DNA of 64,000 nt. Source: SZUA-448 sp964602475 (GTDB lineage: Bacteria; Bacillota; Clostridia; Lachnospirales; Lachnospiraceae). The notes beneath the pieces are model-generated. The model saw only the letters and a program-made list of their open reading frames with translations. It was not told the DNA's origin and searched no databases. The stretch's first letter is position 1; each line of letters opens with the position of its first letter. A program made the position numbers and the translations under genes. The stretch lies in NCBI GenBank assembly GCA_964602475.1, contig CAZRRN010000005.1:1-64000 (forward strand), given 5' to 3'. Of the stretch, positions 52,071 to 59,180 are shown one piece after another.

Positions 52071-54413
52071 ATGAAGATTGGTATCATTACATTTAACAGT
52101 GCGCACAACTATGGAGCGGTTTTGCAGGCATGGGCGCTACAGGAATATCTGACTGGGCAGGGGTACGAGGTAGGTATAATCAATTACCGGCTCCCACAGA
52201 TCGATAACGTATACCGGCTTTTTACACCGGAAACACCGTACCGGTTGAGTATAATGAACCGTTTACATCAGAAAAGGCAGTACCTTAAAGTTTTACGCAA
52301 CAGCCCGAAGCTTGTACACACCTATCGTAAATTTGAACGATTTATTCGGAAACGTCTGAATACAACGTGTCCATATTATTCGTTTAAAGAGCTGAAAGCA
52401 GCAAAACCAGAATTTGATATTTTGATTGCAGGAAGTGACCAGATATGGAACGGAGCCTATACGAAGGGTGTAAATCCGGGATTTTTTCTGGCCTTTGGAC
52501 CTGCTTGTGCAAAAAGGATATCTTATGCAGCCAGCATCGGAAAGGATAGAATTCCGGTAGAAGAGCAGGAAAGCTTTCGTCAGAATCTCCAGAGATTTGA
52601 TTATCTGTCGGTTCGGGAACAAAAGGGAAAGGACGAAATCGAAAAACTGACGAATCAGCCGGTGGCAATAACGGTTGATCCGACGTTTTTGATCCCAAGG
52701 GAACATTTTGATACGATTCGTCGTAATCCGAGCATTAAGAAATGCTATATTTATGTCCATAATGTCCACTTAAAAAAACAGGATGACAGGCTGCTTGCGG
52801 TTGCGGAAGAGCTGTCCGGACGAAGCGGTCTGCCGGTTGTTTACAACCGGAGCGGATACAGCTTTTCAAACGAGCTTCCTGCAGCTCTGGATAATAGTCC
52901 GGAGGAGTTTTTGGGGTGGATTGCGTCTGCGGAATATGTGGTGACTAATTCTTTTCATGCAACGGTATTTGCATTGATTTATCATCGCAATTTTATTACT
53001 ATACCGGCAACAGCCAATCCGGAGCGAATGAAGCATCTGCTGGAAAGCCTTGATTTATCGAATCATCTGATGGAAACAGCAGGGCAGGTTCCTGCTTCCC
53101 TTGAGAAGCTTTCCATAGATTATACAGAGGTTGACCAAAAACGCACTGCACTGACAGAAAAATCGCACGAATTCCTGAAGAACGCGCTGAACGGTCCAAA
53201 GACAACCGTAAAGTTGTCTGCAGAAGAAGGAAGCTTTCTGAGGACAGGAGATCGTTTTGGCTGCTTTGGCTGTGGAATCTGTGCAGAGACTTGTTCGCAG
53301 CATGCGATTAAGATGGAGTACGATGATGAGGGATTTTTATATCCGGTAATCCAGAAAGAACTTTGTATGGACTGCGGAAGCTGTATTATCGCCTGTGAAA
53401 CCAAAATCGGGAAGGATAAAGCAGCAGCAAAATCAGAGGAAAAAGAAGAAACAGAAAAAGCAAAAGAAAAAGCAAAAGAAAAAGCAAAAGAAGAAGCAAA
53501 AGAAGAAGCAAAAGAAGAAGCAAAAGAAGCAGCGACGGACAGCTATTGTGCAAAGTATCGTCCTGATAGTCTTCCTATGCTGAGCTTTACCGAATCTGCA
53601 CTGCTTCCTTTTTACAGGAGCTGTATACAGAAACAAGGCAAAGTCATTTCACGCAGTTTTGATGAGAAGCTACAGCCGGTCTACCGTATAATTGAATCGG
53701 AGGACGAGCTGGTTCGGATCAGCGGTGGAATCATACCGGAGGCAGATTTAAGTGTGGGTAGAAAGCTGATTGGAGAACTACTGAAGCAGGGAGAAAGGGT
53801 TCTATTTATCGGTAATCCCTGTGAAACTGCAGCGATGCGGGAAGCCTTCCCGCATCAGGAAGGAAGGCTGTTTACAATCGGTTTTCTGTGTAAGGGAATT
53901 ACTTCGGAAAAGGTGTTTGGTCTTTATCGGAAATCTCTTGAGACCTTATATGAATCCGAATTGAAAAGTATCAGCGCGTCCAATCTGATACGAGGCTGGA
54001 AAATACCTCATTTATGTGCGGAATTTTCTTCCGGAGAGGTTCTTCTGGAACCGGCATGGAGAAATCTGTATTATAAACAGTTTGTAAAGCATCGGTTTAA
54101 TCGTCCATCCTGTTATACCTGCAGTTATTTTGAAAATGTAGAGAACTATGCGGATCTAGTCATCGGACCTTATCTCGGAGACAGCTTTACTACTGAGGAC
54201 AGGTATGAAGGGATGTTTATTCTGAGTACAGCAAATGAATTTGGCAGACAGCTGATTTCTGAATGCAGCAGCAGCTTTGTTCTGCAAAAAGAACAAAAAA
54301 CAGAGCTTATGACCGGAGCGCAGAAGGAGCATTTTGTACTTAACAATACAAGAAAAACATTTATTAAAAAGCTTGAGACGATGGATATTATGTCATTACT
54401 GAATGAAAAATAG
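52071..54413 (+). CDS. fusion of polysaccharide pyruvyltransferase, ferredoxin and FrhB-like domains
   Basis: A 780-residue three-part protein. Residues 1-~330 are a polysaccharide pyruvyl transferase domain (KIGIITFNSAHNYGAVLQAW; LIAGSDQIWN; TNSFHATVFALI). Residues ~395-445 carry two [4Fe-4S] sites (CFGCGICAETCSQ and CMDCGSCIIACE). A Lys/Glu/Ala linker with a repeating KEEAKE unit follows. Residues ~505-775 match the coenzyme F420 hydrogenase beta-subunit-like (FrhB) family (LFIGNPCETAAM, YTCSYFENVENYADLVIGPY). It likely adds a reduced or pyruvylated group to an envelope glycan; the redox chemistry is unknown. ATG 52071 follows TGGGGA. Confidence 0.85.
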   Translation: MKIGIITFNSAHNYGAVLQAWALQEYLTGQGYEVGIINYRLPQIDNVYRLFTPETPYRLSIMNRLHQKRQYLKVLRNSPKLVHTYRKFERFIRKRLNTTCPYYSFKELKAAKPEFDILIAGSDQIWNGAYTKGVNPGFFLAFGPACAKRISYAASIGKDRIPVEEQESFRQNLQRFDYLSVREQKGKDEIEKLTNQPVAITVDPTFLIPREHFDTIRRNPSIKKCYIYVHNVHLKKQDDRLLAVAEELSGRSGLPVVYNRSGYSFSNELPAALDNSPEEFLGWIASAEYVVTNSFHATVFALIYHRNFITIPATANPERMKHLLESLDLSNHLMETAGQVPASLEKLSIDYTEVDQKRTALTEKSHEFLKNALNGPKTTVKLSAEEGSFLRTGDRFGCFGCGICAETCSQHAIKMEYDDEGFLYPVIQKELCMDCGSCIIACETKIGKDKAAAKSEEKEETEKAKEKAKEKAKEEAKEEAKEEAKEAATDSYCAKYRPDSLPMLSFTESALLPFYRSCIQKQGKVISRSFDEKLQPVYRIIESEDELVRISGGIIPEADLSVGRKLIGELLKQGERVLFIGNPCETAAMREAFPHQEGRLFTIGFLCKGITSEKVFGLYRKSLETLYESELKSISASNLIRGWKIPHLCAEFSSGEVLLEPAWRNLYYKQFVKHRFNRPSCYTCSYFENVENYADLVIGPYLGDSFTTEDRYEGMFILSTANEFGRQLISECSSSFVLQKEQKTELMTGAQKEHFVLNNTRKTFIKKLETMDIMSLLNEK
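53440..53535 (+). repeat. short in-frame tandem repeat encoding a KEEAKE-type linker
   Basis: About eight copies of a 12-base unit (GAAGCAAAAGAA and variants) within the pyruvyltransferase-ferredoxin-FrhB gene, giving a charged helical linker. Copy number may vary by slippage. Confidence 0.85.
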
Positions 54414-54437
54414 GAGTGAGACGAAAAGTCTCACTCC
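54413..54437 (+). terminator. hairpin at the end of the envelope fusion gene
   Basis: GGAGTGAGAC, loop GAAAA, GTCTCACTCC: a perfect 10-bp stem beginning just after the stop codon; a short T-run follows after eight bases. Lies between convergent genes. Confidence 0.7.
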
Positions 54438-54447
54438 CAGGATGTTT

Positions 54448-55320
54448 TTATATAAAATCCGGAGCCGGTTCACTTAAGAACGTAATTCCGATGATTCCGG
54501 GACCGGTGTGGGCACCGATTGCGCAGCCGACATAGCTTTCCATAAAACTGGTACAGCTATACTTTTCTTTTAACATTTCCTTTACCTGATGAAGAGTATC
54601 AATGCAGTCTCCGTGAACCAGTCCGATAGTCTGGTGATCCAGTGCTGTCCCACGTTCACCGACAATTTCTACAACACGCTTTAGGGACTTCTGACGTCCG
54701 CGGACATTCTCAAAGGAAGATAATGCGCCCTCATCAGTCACTTCAATTATTGGTTTTAAATCCAGCAGATTACCGGCAATTGCAGTGGAACGCTTGATTC
54801 GTCCGCCTTTGTAAAGATAATCGAGGGTCTCAACCGTGAAAATATGTTCCATATGATTGAAGTAAAAATCAGCAGCCCGTATGATTGTCTCCTTGGAAGC
54901 ACCGTTTTCATAAAGATTAACAAGATACATGACTGCAACGCCAAAACCAAGCGATGCGCATCTTGAATCAATGATGGTCAGATCAAAATCCGGATATTTT
55001 TCAAGCAGATCACGCTTTGCAAGGTTGGCAGCATTAAAGGTTCCGGCAATCCCGGTGGAAAAGCAGAAATATATCAGGGTGTCACCGTTCTTGGCATATG
55101 GTTCAAAATTGGTAGTAAACATATATTCGTTGATGTGATAGGTTGTTACATGTGTACCGGAACGAAGAATATCATAAAAATTTTCCGGTAAAATGGTGTC
55201 ACCGTCGAAAAAATCCTTTTCATTAATAACTACAGGGGTCGGTATTACATGAAGATTATGAGCCTTAATATAATCGCGTGGCAGATCAGTTGCAGAATCG
55301 GTAATGATTTTAAGAGCCAT
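54448..55320 (-). CDS. DegV-family fatty-acid-binding protein
   Basis: A 290-residue DegV protein. LKIITDSATDLP at the start, THVTTYHINEYMF in place of the common TSQPS motif, and IPTPVVINEKDFFDG are seen; the C-terminal domain ends IGAHTGPGIIGITFL, the family signature. Members bind a fatty acid and in some bacteria present it to fatty acid kinase. ATG 55320 follows CGGAGGG. The motif differing from TxSQPS is noteworthy. Monocistronic, divergent from nothing close. Confidence 0.88.
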   Translation of the reverse strand: MALKIITDSATDLPRDYIKAHNLHVIPTPVVINEKDFFDGDTILPENFYDILRSGTHVTTYHINEYMFTTNFEPYAKNGDTLIYFCFSTGIAGTFNAANLAKRDLLEKYPDFDLTIIDSRCASLGFGVAVMYLVNLYENGASKETIIRAADFYFNHMEHIFTVETLDYLYKGGRIKRSTAIAGNLLDLKPIIEVTDEGALSSFENVRGRQKSLKRVVEIVGERGTALDHQTIGLVHGDCIDTLHQVKEMLKEKYSCTSFMESYVGCAIGAHTGPGIIGITFLSEPAPDFI

Positions 55321-55401
55321 AAGTATCCCTCCGTATAAAATATCGCTGTAAGGGATATTATAATACATTTTATCTCTTATTTCTAATAAATAATATGGAA
55401 A

Positions 55402-57177
55402 TTATAAGGTTTCCCGAAGACTTGCAAGAGCATCATACACATTTAAAAGTCCCCAGCCTGTTTCGCGGTTCGGATAAACGGAACCGTCCCGTGTGGCGCC
55501 TTTAATCAGAAGCTTTTTCATTTCTATTCCATTCATGTAAAGCCGGCGTCCGTGAATTAATGCATACTCAAAGATCAGGGCAGTGGCTCCGGCGGCTTCT
55601 GCAGCGGAGATGCTGGTACCGGAACGCAGAGTAAAACTACCGCCCGGAACCGGCCCTTTGATCTGTACACAGGGGGCTGCAAAATCGGGCTTTATTACAT
55701 TGCTGCGTGTATAGCCGCGCCCGGATTCGATGAATACACCGCCGGTACGGTCATCATATCCGGCGACCGTCATGGTTTGTACTCCGTTGCCCGGATCACA
55801 GAGGGTAATGTTCGGATCCGGCTGTAGAAAGCCGGTGTCTTTTCCGATAAACGGACGAAGCGGAAGCCAGGCATCAAACTGAGAGTACTCGGAATCGTAA
55901 AAGACACGGATCGTCCAGATTCCGGAAGTCGGAGCATGGAATCTAAACAGAATGAGCTGATCGCCTGACCGCTGCTCTACGATTTCATAATCTACATAAA
56001 CAATTGTTTTTTCAAAGGTAAAGGTCACAACGGTACTAAAGTTAACTCGGGCAGGAAACCTTGATGAATACTCCCCACTCGGGGAAAGAACCGCTGCTGA
56101 AATAAGACCTGGAGCCGTTCCCCATAAAGAGACTGTGAAACCTGCTTCTTTTTCACCGACACGAATCTCCATATCTTCGAAGCCCTGCGAAGGAGCAAGA
56201 CCGGGAATCAATCCGGACTCCTTTGCAACAACACCTTTTTTTCGTACTCCTCCGCGATAATGAGCGGCGGCATTTCCCTGATTACCGGCTGCCGTCACAG
56301 CGCAGATTCCGTACCTGTTAGACATGCTGTCCAGCAGTTCTTCAATGATACCGCGTCCTTCGTGACTTTCCTGATTTGTTCCAAGCCCAAGACAGATAGA
56401 AAGCGGACGGTTTTCTCTGCGCGAGAGCAGATGAAGGTAACGAATCGCCATAGCAATGTCATTTTCCTGAAAGCAGAGAAGATCCTCAGAGACACAAAAG
56501 TATTTTTTTAGATATTTTTTAGCCGGTTTCAGCTTTACCATAACTATTTTAGCCAAAGGAGCGTAGCCTGTAAAATCTTCATTTAAAATTATGTTGCCCG
56601 CAGCAACTCCTGCAAGAAATGTACCGTGTCCATCTACATCAGTAGTATTAGCTATTTCTAACGGATTTTTGCTTGTTAAGGCTTGATTTAACAATCCTTC
56701 CGTAAACTCAGTTCCATACCCGAATCCATCAGGAAGAGGACCGTCATTTACGGTCTGATCCCAGATGGAGATAATACGTGTAGTACCGTCGGCATTTAGA
56801 AATACAGGATTGGTATAATCGATTCCGGTATCAATTAATCCGATGATACAGCCCTGTCCAAATAATCCGAGTTCTCCCTGCCTGCGAATCTTTCCTACAC
56901 CCGAAGCTTCGCTGCTTCCGGTATCAAGAAGACCGTACAGCTTTGGTATCGCACTGTAATCCGATCTTGCTGTTTGAACAAGGTCGGTATTTTCTATTTT
57001 ATAGTAAACAACAGCATAACGGTCGTCAATGAGCTGGTAGCAATCTGCCAGAGTGTCTTGCTTTAACTGTTCCACATCACCGTTGAACTGTGCAAAATAA
57101 TCTACGACCGATTCTGAAACAATAGAATCACGACAGTTTTCTTTCATAGGGTTCGCCGTATTTTGGTATTTCACCAT
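55402..57177 (-). CDS. subtilisin-like serine protease (S8, CspA/B-like)
   Basis: A 591-residue S8 protease with an intact triad: Asp in IIGLIDTGIDY, His in DVDGHGTFLAG and Ser in SGTSISAAEAAG. A jelly-roll-like insertion (about residues 330-470) lies between the His/Asn and Ser parts, as in clostridial Csp proteases. No signal peptide is visible. The start is unclear: ATG 57177 or ATG 57147, neither with a good ribosome binding site. In clostridia such proteins act in germination or as intracellular proteases; the role here is unknown. Confidence 0.85.
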   Translation of the reverse strand: MVKYQNTANPMKENCRDSIVSESVVDYFAQFNGDVEQLKQDTLADCYQLIDDRYAVVYYKIENTDLVQTARSDYSAIPKLYGLLDTGSSEASGVGKIRRQGELGLFGQGCIIGLIDTGIDYTNPVFLNADGTTRIISIWDQTVNDGPLPDGFGYGTEFTEGLLNQALTSKNPLEIANTTDVDGHGTFLAGVAAGNIILNEDFTGYAPLAKIVMVKLKPAKKYLKKYFCVSEDLLCFQENDIAMAIRYLHLLSRRENRPLSICLGLGTNQESHEGRGIIEELLDSMSNRYGICAVTAAGNQGNAAAHYRGGVRKKGVVAKESGLIPGLAPSQGFEDMEIRVGEKEAGFTVSLWGTAPGLISAAVLSPSGEYSSRFPARVNFSTVVTFTFEKTIVYVDYEIVEQRSGDQLILFRFHAPTSGIWTIRVFYDSEYSQFDAWLPLRPFIGKDTGFLQPDPNITLCDPGNGVQTMTVAGYDDRTGGVFIESGRGYTRSNVIKPDFAAPCVQIKGPVPGGSFTLRSGTSISAAEAAGATALIFEYALIHGRRLYMNGIEMKKLLIKGATRDGSVYPNRETGWGLLNVYDALASLRETL

Positions 57178-57281
57178 CTTATGCAGCTATCAATGATTAT
57201 GTGAAAATATTATAGTGTGTGAAACGTGAAGCTCATTTCTACACAATGAGCGAAGTCTGCTGATTGTTTTGTTAAAATTAC

Positions 57282-57310
57282 TTGACATTAGGAAACGGGC
57301 AGTGTTAATT
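57282..57310 (+). promoter_or_regulatory. possible promoter of the LysR gene
   Basis: TTGACA (57282-57287), 17-bp spacer, TTAATT (57305-57310), about 130 bases before the LysR start. The -10 box is weak. Confidence 0.4.
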
Positions 57311-57437
57311 ATAGTATAAACTGTTCAATTAGTATTTTGCTAAAGAAACCAAGCTGTATAATTATTTTCGCATATATATATTTTTGTACCTGTGCACCAA
57401 GGGTTCGAATGATACTGGGAAGGTTGTGATTATCCAA

Positions 57438-58361
57438 ATGAATATCTTATATTTAAAATACGTTGTCGAAATAGCTAAAACCGGATCAATTAATAAAGCT
57501 GCTGAGAATCTTTTCATTGCCCAGCCCAATATGAGCAGGGCGGTGAAGGAGCTCGAAGCATCGCTTGGCGTGACATTATTTGACAGAACCTCGAAAGGAA
57601 TGACGCCAACACCCGAAGGAGAAAAGCTGCTGCAATATGCAACCAATATTCTTCGTCAGGTAGATGAAGTAGAAGCATTGTTTGATGAAAGCCGGAATGA
57701 CCGCCAGACATTTTCAATTTCTGTACCGCGTGCCAGTTATATTGCCAAAGCCTTTGCAAACTTTTCGAGAAGCATTGAGCCGGAAAAACGAACGGAAATT
57801 TTTTATAATGAAACCAATTCCATGAGAGCTGTCAATAACATTCTGCAGGGCGATTACAAGCTTGGAATTATCCGCTATGCGGCACAGTATGATCATTACT
57901 TCAGAGAAATGCTGGAGGAAAAGGGACTGCAGTATGAGACAGTTACGGAATTCAGCTATATTTTACTGATGGGAAAGGAGAACCCTCTTTCTGAAAGAGC
58001 GGTAATCAAATATAAGGATCTGCATCCATACATCGAGATTGCTCATGCGGATCCGTTTGTTCCGTCACTGCCGCTTGCCGAAGTACGAAAAAGTGAGTTG
58101 CCAAATGACGTTATGCGCAGAATTTTTGTATTTGAACGGGCAAGCCAGTTCGAACTGCTGACCGTGAATCCTGAAACCTTTATGTGGGTGTCACCGATTC
58201 CGAATGATCTGCTTGAACGTTATCAGCTGGTACAGAAAAAATGCGAGGATAATAACAGAGTCTATAAGGATGTGCTGATCTATAAGAATAATTATCATCT
58301 CTCCAAGCTGGATAATGCATTTATCACGGAGCTTTGCAATTCAAAACGAAAATACCTTTAA
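57438..58361 (+). CDS. LysR-family transcriptional regulator
   Basis: A 307-residue LysR regulator. The N-terminal winged helix is NILYLKYVVEIAKTGSINKAAENLFIAQPNMSRAVKELE in outline, followed by a substrate-binding domain from about residue 90. ATG 57438 is chosen because it directly precedes the helix-turn-helix; AAGGTTGTG lies about 13 bases upstream. It is divergent from the S8 protease and ends with a strong terminator. Its target is not evident; the adjacent protease or its own gene are candidates. Confidence 0.86.
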   Translation: MNILYLKYVVEIAKTGSINKAAENLFIAQPNMSRAVKELEASLGVTLFDRTSKGMTPTPEGEKLLQYATNILRQVDEVEALFDESRNDRQTFSISVPRASYIAKAFANFSRSIEPEKRTEIFYNETNSMRAVNNILQGDYKLGIIRYAAQYDHYFREMLEEKGLQYETVTEFSYILLMGKENPLSERAVIKYKDLHPYIEIAHADPFVPSLPLAEVRKSELPNDVMRRIFVFERASQFELLTVNPETFMWVSPIPNDLLERYQLVQKKCEDNNRVYKDVLIYKNNYHLSKLDNAFITELCNSKRKYL

Positions 58362-58376
58362 TAATAATGTAACGGC

Positions 58377-58400
58377 GGACGGAAAATGTCCGTCTTTTTT
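58377..58400 (+). terminator. intrinsic terminator after the LysR gene
   Basis: GACGGA, loop AAATG, TCCGTC then six T. Short but clear. Confidence 0.85.
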
Positions 58401-58414
58401 AATTAATCCAAATA

Positions 58415-58456
58415 AAAAAAGCTATATCGATACATATATATCGATATACTTTTTTC
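58415..58456. repeat. long AT-rich inverted repeat upstream of rex
   Basis: AAAAAAAGC-TATATCGATA, spacer CATATA, TATCGATATA-CTTTTTT: ten perfect base pairs, extended by an A-run pairing with a T-run with one bulged C. It could be a second, bidirectional terminator or a large operator controlling rex-adhE. Confidence 0.7.
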
Positions 58457-58529
58457 ATTATTCTTTTTCGAAGAAAAATATGATATATAATAACCAGAAC
58501 CAAAAAAGAGCATTCTAAAGGAGAAGCCG

Positions 58530-59174
58530 ATGAGACAGATTAAACTTTCAAAACCGCTGCTCGAACGGCTGCCGGCTTATCTGAAGTATCTGAAGACTCT
58601 GCCGCAGGAACAGAACGAGACGATTTCAGCCACGGTGTTGTCGAGAGCACTCGGACTCGGAGAAGTACAGGTTAGAAAGGATCTTGGAATGGTAAGCGGA
58701 GCCGGACGACCAAAGGTTGGTTATGAGATCGGTACGTTGACAGAGCAGCTGGAGAAACTGCTGGATTCAGGAAATACAGTAACGGCGGTTTTGATCGGTG
58801 CAGGAAAGCTTGGAAATGCAATTCGTGATTATGACGGATTCGCAGAGTACCGAATCAGGATTATTGCAGCCTTTGACAACGATGCAGGAAAAATCAATAC
58901 GATGGGGACGGAAAAAGCGGTATATCCGATGTCGGAGCTTAAGGATTACTGCCTGTATCATGATGTAAGCATCGCAATACTTACGGTTCCCGAAGATCAG
59001 GCGCAGCAGGTATGCGACAAGGTGGTTGCTGCCGGAATCCGGGCAGTCTGGAATTTCGCACCGAGGCGGCTTATTGTTCCGGACAATGTACAGATAAGAA
59101 ACGAGAATCTCGCATCTTCTCTGGCACTGCTTGCCGATAAGGTCAGACAACGTAAAACAAATCTAGCTATATAG
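58530..59174 (+). CDS. rex: redox-sensing repressor Rex
   Basis: A 214-residue repressor that senses the NADH/NAD+ ratio. The N-terminal winged helix includes SATVLSRALGLGEVQVRKDL; the Rossmann domain shows LIGAGKLGNAI and AAFDND, which bind NAD(H). Rex represses fermentation genes until NADH rises. AAAGGAG precedes the ATG. It lies directly before adhE, its classical target, and is probably co-transcribed with it. A TATAAT (58486-58491) upstream is a likely -10 box. Confidence 0.95.
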   Translation: MRQIKLSKPLLERLPAYLKYLKTLPQEQNETISATVLSRALGLGEVQVRKDLGMVSGAGRPKVGYEIGTLTEQLEKLLDSGNTVTAVLIGAGKLGNAIRDYDGFAEYRIRIIAAFDNDAGKINTMGTEKAVYPMSELKDYCLYHDVSIAILTVPEDQAQQVCDKVVAAGIRAVWNFAPRRLIVPDNVQIRNENLASSLALLADKVRQRKTNLAI

Positions 59175-59180
59175 GAGGAA

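Noticed and set aside
53433..53636. Minus-strand Phe/Cys-rich frame
   Set aside because: Shadow of the Lys/Glu linker repeat in the plus-strand fusion gene.
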